Positions 8,121 through 14,977 are shown, counted from the stretch's first letter. The stretch is 53,416 nucleotides of DNA from an uncultured Desulfuromonadales bacterium (GCA_903929485.1 CAIYUY010000002.1:1-53416), one strand, 5' to 3'. The notes: a model not told the origin generated them from the letters alone. Numbers and translations: made by a program.

Positions 8121-8426
8121 CAAAATGTTTATAGTTTAGCGCCATGATCGTCAGTCCATTGGCGCGAGCCGTAGCTGCGATGAATATATCCCGGATCTCA
8201 ATAAGCGTATTAGTGACATAGAGTTCACGATATAACTTCCCCGCTTCTGCAGCCGATACCATGTCAAAGGGGAGAATTGCAACTCCGTCGAGGAGTGTAT
8301 GAACATCTTTTTGTTTTGTTGTGTCGGTTGCGCCAGCCAGGAGTTCGAATACCGTCACTGACGAAACGAAAAGGGAGGTTGTTTCCGGAATATTGATTTG
8401 ACTGAAAGAGCCGTAGCTGTCTGCAT
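8114..8426 (-). pseudogene. PIN-domain toxin relic fused to an antitoxin start
   Basis: From about 8400 leftward the frame SLFVSSVTVFELLAGA...IEIRDIFIAATA...ALNYKHFARVE is the C-terminal two thirds of a VapC-type PIN ribonuclease. Its N-terminus, with the first catalytic Asp, is missing. Just upstream, an ATG at 8426 with AGGAG six bases before it begins a different frame, MQTATALSVK, which looks like the start of a ribbon-helix-helix antitoxin. A deletion has joined the antitoxin start to the middle of the toxin, out of frame. The 3' end is overwritten by a Vsr-tail repeat. The locus is therefore dead. An open frame from 8517 reads through it, but this is incidental. Confidence 0.7.
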
Positions 8427-8589
8427 GGCATACTCCTGTATGTTCGAAACCGTCGTCTATCGGACCAGGGTAAGACACGGATTCATTCTGAAGTTTTCGC
8501 TGAACAATTTGAACCAAACAATACCTTGACGTATCGAATAGTGCAGGATTCTCAGCTGCATGTGAATCGTATCGTAAATTCCTCTATAA

Positions 8590-8640
8590 AGTCAACCCTT
8601 GTCAACTCCGTCAGATCCCGCGATTCCCACTCCCCATTCG
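8590..8640 (-). repeat. Vsr-tail repeat, short fragment
   Basis: On the minus strand the frame GEWESRDLTELTRV matches the GEWELRDQAELPRRL / WECELRNQAELTRRL segment of the other Vsr-tail copies. Only about 50 bases are preserved. Confidence 0.5.
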
Positions 8641-8672
8641 CCCCCATTCGCCCCGGTTCCGTCCGCCACTGA

Positions 8673-8790
8673 TTATGCGGATTTGCTTCCAACGCATTTT
8701 TCGCAAACATATTCCGGATCGAGATCAACCCCACAATCTCATTCTATTGTGTCGAATGATACTTGAACCCGCTTGAAAGCGTCACACATC
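8673..8790 (-). pseudogene. relic of a DUF2442 gene with an in-frame stop
   Basis: The minus strand reads AFKRVQVSFDTIE, stop, DCGVDLDPEYV, CEKCVGSKSA, stop. This is clearly homologous to the C-terminus of the intact DUF2442 protein at 10430-10675 (AFRRVHVSFDTIEWDCGADLDPEYVYEKCIG, shown here in part). The stop replaces the Trp codon (TGG to TGA). No N-terminal half remains. It is a decayed second copy from a related TA module and lies immediately upstream of the mqsRA promoter. Confidence 0.75.
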
Positions 8791-8813
8791 ACACCCCGGG
8801 AAGCAAAACATGG

Positions 8814-8842
8814 TTGCGAGGTTACCCTGATTGGGTTATTAT
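8814..8842 (+). promoter_or_regulatory. mqsRA promoter with predicted leaderless start
   Basis: TTGCGA (8814-8819), a 17-base spacer and TATTAT (8837-8842) form a near-consensus sigma-70 promoter. Only six bases separate the -10 box from the mqsR ATG, so transcription should begin at or next to the start codon. No Shine-Dalgarno sequence is visible. A short dyad ACCC-5-GGGT (8824-8836) sits between the boxes and could be an MqsA operator. Confidence 0.6.
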
Positions 8843-8848
8843 GTCCAT

Positions 8849-9148
8849 ATGGAAAAGCGTCGACCACATTATGATCTCAAAGCGATCATTACCCAGATGA
8901 TATCTGTCGAGGCAATGAATCTTACCATGTCAGCAGTGGAGGGCATCAGGGGAGTTGGCATGTTAAAGGCGGAGGCTCTTGAGGTCGTTCGCACTCTATC
9001 TCATGCCGGTTTTTACAAAAGCATGACCACCCATAAAAGTCATCAGATTTGGCAGGATGTCTATCATGCGGATTGGCGAGGAAAACAACTATACGTGAAG
9101 TTCCAGCAAGCCGGGGAATATTTCATCGTATCGTTCAAGGAGCGATAG
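8849..9148 (+). CDS. mqsR: MqsR-type mRNA interferase toxin
   Basis: The 99-residue protein is MqsR, a ribosome-independent RNase that cleaves mRNA at GC[U/A/C] sites in Escherichia coli. It begins MEKRRPHYDLKAI and ends with the diagnostic DFYKSMTT-like block (GFYKSMTTHKSHQIWQDVY) and FIVSFKER. The conserved Lys, Tyr and Gln of the active site region are present. The start at 8849 matches the family; a TTG six codons earlier is not needed. It is followed after one base by its antitoxin, in the toxin-first order normal for this family. The module looks complete and probably active. Confidence 0.92.
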   Translation: MEKRRPHYDLKAIITQMISVEAMNLTMSAVEGIRGVGMLKAEALEVVRTLSHAGFYKSMTTHKSHQIWQDVYHADWRGKQLYVKFQQAGEYFIVSFKER

Positions 9149-9149
9149 A

Positions 9150-9569
9150 ATGGCTACCAAATGGAATAACATGCCGTGTCCTCTCTGTGCGGAGGGGACA
9201 CTCCATGACGATAATAAACAAAAGTCAGTGGAGTACCGCAGCCGACACTACAATTATGAGGTTACCGGCGCGTTCTGCGATCATTGCCACGACGGTTTCC
9301 CGGTTCATGATGAAAGTGAGGAAACTGACTGGAAAGCATTTCGCGACCAGGTCGATAAAAATGAAGCGGCAGAGTTGGCTCGAATCCGAAAAAAACTGAA
9401 ACTGACCCAGCAAGAGGCCGCTCAAATAACAGGTGGTGGGCACAATGCCTTTTCCAGATATGAACGCGGTGAAACAAAACCTGTTCTGGCAGTTTTCAAC
9501 CTGTTCCGGTTACTGGATCACCATCCGGATCTTCTTAAGGAATTGAGAGAGGGATCGTTATCGACGTAA
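9150..9569 (+). CDS. mqsA: MqsA-type zinc-binding HTH antitoxin
   Basis: The 139-residue protein is the partner of MqsR. The N-terminal domain carries two CxxC pairs (CPLC at residue 10, CDHC near residue 44) that hold the structural zinc and bind the toxin. The C-terminal domain from about residue 75 is an Xre-type helix-turn-helix (KLKLTQQEAAQITGGGHNAFSRYERGE) that binds the operon promoter. The mqsR stop and this ATG are one base apart (TAGAATG). The start codon depends on coupling or the GGAGCG inside the end of mqsR. Confidence 0.92.
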   Translation: MATKWNNMPCPLCAEGTLHDDNKQKSVEYRSRHYNYEVTGAFCDHCHDGFPVHDESEETDWKAFRDQVDKNEAAELARIRKKLKLTQQEAAQITGGGHNAFSRYERGETKPVLAVFNLFRLLDHHPDLLKELREGSLST

Positions 9570-9624
9570 TGATGTGGGGTAAATACTCGGTATTGAACAG
9601 GAGTGACATGCAATTCAAAACTTA

Positions 9625-9695
9625 TGGGGACAGGGGCTTGGCAATTTTACTTCAACAATTTCCTCATCTATTTCAAGTTTTCAACTCCTGTCCCA
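9625..9695. repeat. palindromic mini-element
   Basis: The segment begins TGGGGACAGG and ends CCTGTCCCA, an inverted terminal pair about 70 bases apart. The interior is AT-rich and non-coding. Its size and ends are typical of small non-autonomous repeats. Otherwise 9570-9743 holds nothing I recognise. Confidence 0.4.
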
Positions 9696-9743
9696 CATCT
9701 CCCCCTGCCACCGGAACTCCCAGCCCGCGCATGCTCGTATAAA

Positions 9744-9943
9744 CTACGCAGATTTTGATGGACGCTTTACCGCAACAATCTTCCGATGAGCGGCGGCAAT
9801 GTCTACCAACTTGCCATCCTCGACGACATAACAAGAGGTCTTCGTTTTACGCGCTAAGACAAGTGCCGACTTGGCGGCACGTTTAAGAGCCTTATCAACA
9901 CCAGCAAGGTCCGGGTCAATCGGGACTTTTTTTCTATGGTCAT
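9744..9943 (-). pseudogene. zeta-associated small antitoxin-like gene, frameshifted or -1 recoded
   Basis: A well-composed reading frame runs from about 9927 down to the stop at 9744: VPIDPDLAGVDKALKRAAKS, then ALVLARKTKTSCYVVEDGKL and VDIAAAHRKIVAVKRPSKSA. It has no start codon of its own. An ATG at 9943 starts MTIEKK in the neighbouring frame and meets the sequence GAAAAAAAG. The heptamer A AAA AAG lies in phase with that ATG frame, and a -1 slip there joins MTIEKKK to VPIDPDLAG exactly. This is the same heptamer that drives programmed frameshifting in Escherichia coli dnaX. Alternatively, one A is missing from an 8-base run. Small proteins of this style often follow zeta-like toxins, as here. 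Confidence 0.55.
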
Positions 9944-9985
9944 GTTTTTTCTCTCCATGCCTGCATTAAAGGAGTACGGGCAGAA

Positions 9986-10159
9986 TTATCGTAAAGATAC
10001 GGATTCCGGATCAAAGGGTGAAATACCGGCGGCTATCAGGTCGGCATTGATGAAGATCGGACAGTGGGCCTCATTGGGAAGGAATTCACGGGCAAAGGTG
10101 GTCTTACCGACACCGTTAGGTCCGGCTATAATGACAATTTTCAATTCGTTTGTCACCAT
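9986..10159 (-). pseudogene. truncated zeta-toxin-like kinase
   Basis: The first 57 residues of a zeta / PezT-like P-loop kinase are present: [20 protein letters not shown], then [24 protein letters not shown] and [11 protein letters not shown], then a stop. The Walker A motif is intact and INADLIAAG is a typical zeta motif. Zeta toxins are normally about 200 residues long, so the catalytic remainder has been deleted. The ATG at 10159 has GGGGAG six bases upstream. The upstream side runs directly into a Vsr-tail repeat and the downstream side into the small frameshifted gene. Confidence 0.75.
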
Positions 10160-10182
10160 TTCATGCTCCCCACCATCTCCAC

Positions 10183-10409
10183 CCTCCATTCCAGGTTTTC
10201 CAGATCAACCCGCTCCTTCTCACCCAATAAACTCCATTTAAGCAACTTGAGAGCCCAGGACTGCTTAAGCCGCACGCAACGCATAATTGCATGTACGTCC
10301 CCATCCCCCCCATCCCCACACTCCCACACCGTCACCACCCGCCAACCAAGGTTTTCAAGATCTCCCCGCGCCTGCTCACCCAATCAACTCCATCTGGGCA
10401 ACTTGAGAG
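10183..10409 (-). repeat. two adjacent Vsr-tail repeat copies
   Basis: Copy 3 (about 10183-10305) holds [18 protein letters not shown] plus the module with GCAACGCATAATTGCATG. Copy 4 (about 10316-10409) holds GEQARGDLENLGWRVVTVWEC and starts at CTCTCAAG. The two are in the same orientation and almost abut. Copy 4 keeps the Gly-Trp of true Vsr tails, where copy 1 has PGRR. Confidence 0.7.
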
Positions 10410-10429
10410 CATGACCCCAAGGCCACTAG

Positions 10430-10675
10430 TCATATGGATTTACGTCCAATACATTTTTCGTAAACATATTCAGGGTCAAGATCGGCGCCACAATCCCATT
10501 CAATTGTGTCAAAAGATACGTGAACACGTCTGAAAGCATCATAGTCTTTAATTCGCTGAAATATGCCAAAATCAAGTATAGGCTTCATATCGAGAACTCC
10601 GTTCTCACCGTTATCAAATGCTATTGTAAGCAGATAGTCGTCACCTGGAACAACTTCTTTCACTGAAGGGTACAT
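10430..10675 (-). CDS. DUF2442-family protein (putative TA partner)
   Basis: The 81-residue protein (MYPSVKEVVPGDDYLLTIAF at the start, then GVLDMKPILDFGIFQRI) has the compact form of DUF2442 proteins. Their members often sit beside DUF4160 genes, as here, and the pair is regarded as a probable type II TA module. That functional view is inference. The two genes are ten bases apart. The C-terminal part exists as a decayed copy at 8673-8790. Confidence 0.75.
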   Translation of the reverse strand: MYPSVKEVVPGDDYLLTIAFDNGENGVLDMKPILDFGIFQRIKDYDAFRRVHVSFDTIEWDCGADLDPEYVYEKCIGRKSI

Positions 10676-10685
10676 AATTCACTCC

Positions 10686-10952
10686 TTACTGTAGCGGTTG
10701 AATTTTGAACGGCTCTTTTCCATTCATCACAAGATCCCAGTCAGTTAGTAGCTCTTCCTGATGCAACTCGGCCCAGGCAAGTGCAAGCTTTGTTTGCCTG
10801 CTTGGAAGTCTACCCTCAATAATCTCACAAGTGCGAATATCCACCGAAGCTTTATGCTCATTGTAGTATACGTGAAAGTGCGGTGGCGGATGTTCTCCCG
10901 GTGCAAAATACATCCGAATGATGATTCCATAGAACATTGAAATAGTCGGCAT
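10686..10952 (-). CDS. DUF4160-family protein (putative TA partner)
   Basis: The 88-residue protein begins MPTISMFYGIIIRMYFAPGE and continues HPPPHFHVYYNEHKASVDI, which is the DUF4160 signature with its conserved HxPHxH-like cluster. It is the first gene of a two-gene unit with DUF2442. The start has AAAGGAG nine bases upstream. The biochemical role of this family is not established; the His cluster may bind metal. Confidence 0.8.
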   Translation of the reverse strand: MPTISMFYGIIIRMYFAPGEHPPPHFHVYYNEHKASVDIRTCEIIEGRLPSRQTKLALAWAELHQEELLTDWDLVMNGKEPFKIQPLQ

Positions 10953-11059
10953 CGGCTTCGCTCCTTTCAGTCGACAATAATTCCCGTTATACCGAAAATT
11001 CCCTTCATCACCGGAGCGCCACGTCGCTGGAACTCATCCATGCCGATCACGACTTCCAG

Positions 11060-11395
11060 GATCAGCAGCGTCACCCGGTCATGGTGACAGACGCCGGAGA
11101 GAAGCAGCAAAACGCCTGGCCAGCTCCGCCCGGTCCCACGGTTCGCACTCCCCCACCGTCACCACCCGTCAGCCCAGGTTTTCGAGATCAACCCTCTCCT
11201 TCTCACCCAATAAACTCTATTTTAGCAACTTGAGAGCCCAGGACTGCTTAAGCCACACGCAACGCATAATTGCATGTACGTCCCCATCTCCCCTGGCAAC
11301 TTGAGAGCCCAAGACTGCTTAAGCCACACGCAACGCATAATTGCATGTACGTCCCCATCTCCACGCCATCTCAACTGTACGTCCCCATCTCCACC
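11060..11395 (-). repeat. Vsr-tail repeat copy 5 plus extra terminal modules
   Basis: Bases 11060-11300 repeat the full unit, with the Vsr-tail frame degraded. Bases 11286-11395 then repeat only the module (ACTTGAGAGCC..., GCATAATTGCATG) and two copies of TGTACGTCCCCATCTCCA. The region 10953-11059 has no gene. Together, 10953-11406 is repeat debris. Confidence 0.65.
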
Positions 11396-11406
11396 ATGGT
11401 TTGCGA

Positions 11407-11565
11407 TCAGGGAAGGTAAGAAGTCGAGCGAGTCTCATCGATAACTGAAATAAGCCAACGGGCGAAGGCAAGCAGCAAACGGAATGGGAGAATGAAAATC
11501 CACCATATCCCCTTTATAATAGCTACCAAAAGGACGAAGATTCCGAATACTTCCGATATACGCAT
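11407..11565 (-). CDS. 52-residue hydrophobic small protein
   Basis: An ATG at 11565 opens a 52-codon frame: MRISEVFGIFVLLVAIIKGI, WWIFILPFRLLLAFARWLIS, then a charged tail VIDETRSTSYLP. Most of residues 7-41 is hydrophobic and could form one or two membrane helices. The ribosome-binding site is weak (GTGAG). I know of no family. Size and composition resemble small membrane peptides of accessory regions. It could also be a chance frame. Confidence 0.4.
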   Translation of the reverse strand: MRISEVFGIFVLLVAIIKGIWWIFILPFRLLLAFARWLISVIDETRSTSYLP

Positions 11566-11624
11566 AAGCTCACGCTTTCATGGCTATTAAATAATGCAAA
11601 AAAACAACATCCATATTTTGAACC

Positions 11625-11651
11625 AATGAGGGGCGATGTTTGCCCCTCATT
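11625..11651. terminator. strong 10-bp hairpin
   Basis: AATGAGGGGC and GCCCCTCATT form a perfect 10-bp stem around a seven-base loop. On the minus strand it overlaps the stop codon of the small ORF at 11650-11811 and is followed about 20 bases later by seven T. It probably ends transcription of that ORF. Confidence 0.6.
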
Positions 11652-11811
11652 ATTTCGGCCACGGCCATCCGACAAGGTTTCCTTGATCGTCGATCAAAAG
11701 TGTCCTTTTCCAAATTTCTGCGTATTCTGCGGCAAGTCGACCGGCCCATTCAGATCGAAGTCGGCCAGCTAATCCGATGATTCCGGCCATCTCCAGAGCA
11801 ACTGCCTTCAC
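11650..11811 (-). CDS. small ORF, probably a truncated gene
   Basis: A GTG at 11811 gives 53 residues (MKAVALEMAGIIGLAGRLRS ... LLIDDQGNLVGWPWPK). AAAGGAGG lies only a few bases upstream, closer than ideal. The composition is protein-like and the end is sealed by a hairpin. The frame is open for several codons before the GTG, so it may instead be the 3' remnant of a longer gene cut by the family A palindrome at 11844-11901. Function unknown. Confidence 0.4.
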   Translation of the reverse strand: MKAVALEMAGIIGLAGRLRSEWAGRLAAEYAEIWKRTLLIDDQGNLVGWPWPK

Positions 11812-11843
11812 CCCCTCCTTTAACGTTGCGGGGTAATTTCATC

Positions 11844-11901
11844 AGTCGTAGAGTGCGTACGGTTGTTGGTGCGCACCATGAACCCGGCACCCCCTACGAC
11901 T
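11844..11901. repeat. REP-like palindrome, family A, copy 3 (full length)
   Basis: The element begins AGTCGTAGAGTGCG and ends CCCTACGACT, with the CACCATGAACCCGG core inside. Its inverted ends define the element size as 58 bp. It sits 40 bases from the end of vsr. Confidence 0.7.
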
Positions 11902-11941
11902 GCATGTTTTACGGGACATGTCGGACTACAGTTGGCTAAAG

Positions 11942-12355
11942 TTAATATTTTAACAGAAAACAGTTAAGCGTCCTTTCTAACTGTTCATTATCTTTGACTT
12001 CACATTCCCATATAGCCAAAATTTCCCATCCGAGAGATTCAAGCAGAACTATATTACTACGGTCTCGTTCCATGTTGTTTGTTATTTTCTTAATCCAATA
12101 ATCACTATTCGTTTTGGGTATACGAGCGCCTCTGGCACACTCGTGGCCGTGCCAGAAGCAGCCATGAACAAAAATCACTTTTTTGCGTGACGGGAAGACT
12201 AAATCCGGTTTTCCAGGAAGGTCTTTTCTGTGGAGGCGAAAGCGGTAACCAAGGCGATGCGCCAGAGATCGAACCTTGATCTCAGTGGAGGTGTCTTTTC
12301 CCCGTACACGGCTCATTATCCAACTGCGTTTCGCTTGGGAGAAAATGTCGGTCAT
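11942..12355 (-). CDS. vsr: Vsr very-short-patch mismatch endonuclease
   Basis: The 137-residue protein is a Vsr endonuclease. It nicks 5' of the T in T:G mismatches left by deamination of 5-methylcytosine at the sites of a partner methyltransferase. Visible features are MSRVRGKDTSTEIKVRSLAH at the start, the nuclease segment GKPDLVFPSRKKVIFVHGCF with the metal-binding Asp, WHGHEC with the zinc/catalytic His, and the C-terminal ESLGWEILAIWECEV. It looks complete. It is the last gene of the restriction-modification operon and its ATG overlaps the upstream stop by four bases (ATGA). Confidence 0.93.
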   Translation of the reverse strand: MTDIFSQAKRSWIMSRVRGKDTSTEIKVRSLAHRLGYRFRLHRKDLPGKPDLVFPSRKKVIFVHGCFWHGHECARGARIPKTNSDYWIKKITNNMERDRSNIVLLESLGWEILAIWECEVKDNEQLERTLNCFLLKY

Positions 12356-13278
12356 CGAGCAATGTCAATACGCAAACTCGGATCGGTCTCACATTCATCG
12401 ACTATTGCGTTGTACTGGTAGATCAGTAACTCCGCCGTAGTTCGTCTCCCTGCTTGTGCGAATTTACCGATCTCGTAAAGATTTCCTGCAAGGAACTGCT
12501 CCGCCTCGAAAACATCAAGGCGTTCCGCCATATCCGCTTGGTCCGCCAAACCCTCGGCCAGTAGTGCACCTCGAAGGGTCGTAATGATTATGGGTTTTAG
12601 CCCGTTATCGAGATTTCTTCGGCATTTCCGAATCAAAGCCTCGGAAGGCGAGGTAGTGACATGAATCGCCACATCTTCAAGGATAAAGTCGCCCTCACGA
12701 CCGGAAACGTCGTCGGCGACATTGGAACCATGATGCTTGAGTGGTGTATCAAGAATGAGATTCAGCTTTGCCCCCACAAGGTGCTGCAGCATTGTTCCGA
12801 CAAATGTTGAGCCTTTATCCTGTTCTTGCCGTTTTTGAGCTTGTGAAAATAAATCTCGGATTACCGCCCTTAGAGATTTTGATGTATCGAATCGTAGAAC
12901 AAGTGGTTTTCCCGAAAAAAAATCTCTGACACGCTCAGCCCACCAAGCTTCAACTTTATCCAGATCAACGCCGCCTTGTGCATGTTGAGTATTCAGAAAA
13001 GCGACGTACTTCCTCATATTGCCGACACTTCCCCTGCTTGTACGCCCACCTTCCTCGGCAAGAACACGATCGATACCATGATCTTTCAGAATGGATTGTA
13101 CTGCTGATTTACCCAATCCCACGACCTGACCACCTCCATCAGTCAGTAATGCATCAGGATCAAGGAGTAAGCCAAGTTTTTTGCCATGCCTTGTGACGAC
13201 AAGAGCAACGCAAAGAGGGCCTTTACCGTTCATCTGGTTTTTTAGAACAAAATCCTTGAGTTTTTTGTCAATTGGCAT
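12352..13278 (-). CDS. DUF4928-type putative type II restriction endonuclease
   Basis: This 308-residue protein lies between a C5 methyltransferase and vsr. It carries the DUF4928-like N-terminal block KGPLCVALVVTRHGKKLGL, LLDPDALLTDGGGQVVGLGK, AEEGGRTSRGSVGNMRKYVA. Such proteins are regularly linked to cytosine methyltransferases and are taken as the cognate endonucleases. A region near residues 195-235 (EGDFILEDVAIHVTTSPSEA) has the D/E-x-x-hydrophobic pattern of a PD-(D/E)XK fold, but I cannot assign catalytic residues with certainty. The start at 13278 gives an 11-base overlap with the methyltransferase stop. The recognition site is unknown. Confidence 0.75.
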   Translation of the reverse strand: MPIDKKLKDFVLKNQMNGKGPLCVALVVTRHGKKLGLLLDPDALLTDGGGQVVGLGKSAVQSILKDHGIDRVLAEEGGRTSRGSVGNMRKYVAFLNTQHAQGGVDLDKVEAWWAERVRDFFSGKPLVLRFDTSKSLRAVIRDLFSQAQKRQEQDKGSTFVGTMLQHLVGAKLNLILDTPLKHHGSNVADDVSGREGDFILEDVAIHVTTSPSEALIRKCRRNLDNGLKPIIITTLRGALLAEGLADQADMAERLDVFEAEQFLAGNLYEIGKFAQAGRRTTAELLIYQYNAIVDECETDPSLRIDIAR

Positions 13279-14371
13279 TAATGGCCTCTTTTTGGATGAG
13301 ATTGACAAGTGGAGAAAGTAGTTGCTCCGCAAGATAATGTGATACAGGTACGGCGACAGCATCTCCCATCGCTTTATACCCGTCGTTATATGAGCCAGGC
13401 AACTTGTAATCTTCTCGAACTCCCATTAAAGCTGCGGCTTCCTTAATTGTTAACAAACGAGTTTTGAAAGTTCCGTTTTCTTTTAGCACTAAAAACTGTC
13501 TACTACTACCTCCCTCCGGTGTTCTCAAGCATCCGGCGACGCCGTCAAAGCGCAACTCTAATACTTGATTTCCATGTCTTATTCGTTTGTATCCCGGAAA
13601 AACACTTTTTCCGTTTTCCGCAGCAAGTTGAATAATTTTCTGATGTTTTTCAGGTACCATACTTAACAGCCTCGCTTGCTTTATCGGGTCATAACAAGGA
13701 GCGTCGAAGTCTATAATATCCTCAATCCTTGTTCTGTCTGCATGAGGATGAGGGATATTCCACCATACCCAATCTGCGAGACCATCTGCGGCACGGATAA
13801 TAGCGTCTGTATGGCACCATATAGGGTTATTCGTTTCCAGGTTTACTGTTTGAATTCGATTGTCAACAGCGATTACAAAAACTCGTTTACGAGACTGTGG
13901 CACCCAATGAGATGCGTCAAGCATGATCGCACCGACCTTGTAGCCGCGTTCAACAAGCGCGTTGTGAAGTTTACGGTAGTTCTCCCCTTTGTCCGCTGAC
14001 ACAAGTCCCACAACGTTTTCGGCGACCGCTATGGGCGGTTTCTCTGTAAGCTCATCCATGACCCTTAGCCATTGCCAGACCAGTCCGCTTCTGGAACTGG
14101 AAAGTCCACCCATATTCCCGGCAAGAGAAAGATCCTGGCATGGAAAGCTTCCCCAAGACAAAACAGCAGATGGAACATCTTTTCCCATGACTTTCTCGAT
14201 GGAGCCAAGGTGAAAAATATCCTTACTATGGTTTGCACAAAAAACCTTTGCTTTCTTTTCACTGATATCGTTAGCCCAAACCGTTTGGAAGAAGTCTTTC
14301 AAACCCTCTGCCACCAGCCCGCTACCAGCAAAAAAATCAAGGCAAGTTGGCTTTTTAAATTGCGCCATCAT
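13268..14371 (-). CDS. DNA (cytosine-5) methyltransferase
   Basis: The protein of about 367 residues is a C5-methyltransferase protecting host DNA from the linked endonuclease. Motif I is LDFFAGSGLVAEGL, with SAM binding. Motif IV, WGSFPCQDLSLAG, holds the catalytic Cys. Motif VI is AENVVGL, motif VIII is QSRKRVFVIAV, and motifs IX-X are RLLTIKEAAALMG and YKAMGDAVAVPV. The target-recognition region lies between residues 190 and 290. The frame is open back to 14449, but ATG 14371 has GGAG nine bases upstream and fits the family start. It is the first gene of a three-gene operon with overlapping ends. Confidence 0.93.
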   Translation of the reverse strand: MMAQFKKPTCLDFFAGSGLVAEGLKDFFQTVWANDISEKKAKVFCANHSKDIFHLGSIEKVMGKDVPSAVLSWGSFPCQDLSLAGNMGGLSSSRSGLVWQWLRVMDELTEKPPIAVAENVVGLVSADKGENYRKLHNALVERGYKVGAIMLDASHWVPQSRKRVFVIAVDNRIQTVNLETNNPIWCHTDAIIRAADGLADWVWWNIPHPHADRTRIEDIIDFDAPCYDPIKQARLLSMVPEKHQKIIQLAAENGKSVFPGYKRIRHGNQVLELRFDGVAGCLRTPEGGSSRQFLVLKENGTFKTRLLTIKEAAALMGVREDYKLPGSYNDGYKAMGDAVAVPVSHYLAEQLLSPLVNLIQKEAINAN

Positions 14372-14480
14372 TGGTCTAAACTCCGCTTTACGGTTTTCGA
14401 TTTGGTCTGCAAATGTATATTTGTATATCGGGCCATAACACATGATCATACGACATGGTTCTATCTCTTTTCCAAGGGTT

Positions 14481-14523
14481 TTTACCTACGCGCACCATGA
14501 ACCCGGTGCGTCCCCTAGGACTC
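14481..14523. repeat. REP-like palindrome, family A, copy 4
   Basis: The sequence ACCTACGCGCACCATGAACC with CGGTGCGTCCCCTAGGACTC following repeats the core of the other family A elements. It lies about 110 bases upstream of the methyltransferase start. Bases 14524-14649 hold nothing I recognise. Confidence 0.6.
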
Positions 14524-14649
14524 AATCGAAAAATCCGCAACAACTTCCCACCACACCAAACGATAAGTAGTAACCAATCAATCATCCGATAATATTATTT
14601 CCCCGTCAACATAAAATGTTCCTAAGTGACGACGTGCGCATGCCCTTCT

Positions 14650-14836
14650 CCACCCTTAACCGCCCCGACCCGACGAAGCAGAACAAGATCAGGATCGTCA
14701 GAAAGGAAGATGATAGCACGGTGTCATGACGGAATACGTCTCAAACTTTTCCGGCGGGGAAAGAAATGCGAGGAAAACGGATCGGCGGCATGACGCTCAG
14801 GAATGATGATGCGCCTCCACATACTTGCGCAGTACG
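14650..14836 (-). repeat. BrnA-downstream repeat, copy 1
   Basis: About 187 bases starting CCACCCTTAACCGCCCC are repeated at 16061-16246 with high identity, in the same orientation. A shorter inverted copy is at 7650-7760. The right end covers the last codons of the brnA relic, so the repeat appears to have spread together with the 3' end of a BrnA antitoxin gene. Confidence 0.8.
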
Positions 14837-14955
14837 GCGTTTATCATGGACTGATACCCTTTCCCCTGCTTGCGAAAAAATTCAATCACATCGGGATCGA
14901 TCCGTAGGGTCACCTGCTTCTTCTTTTCAGGCCATGGTACCTGCACGTTCTTGCG
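14797..14955 (-). pseudogene. brnA antitoxin relic (C-terminal half)
   Basis: The minus strand reads KNVQVPWPEKKKQVTLRIDP, DVIEFFRKQGKGYQSMINAV, LRKYVEAHHHS and stop. This is the DNA-binding C-terminal half of a BrnA-type ribbon-helix-helix antitoxin. The N-terminal half and the BrnT toxin are absent. The 5' side abuts the end of the neighbouring HigA gene. It might still be expressed from a GTG at 14946, but I take it as a relic. Confidence 0.7.
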
Positions 14956-14977
14956 GAGAACAGATAATAGACGCTAT

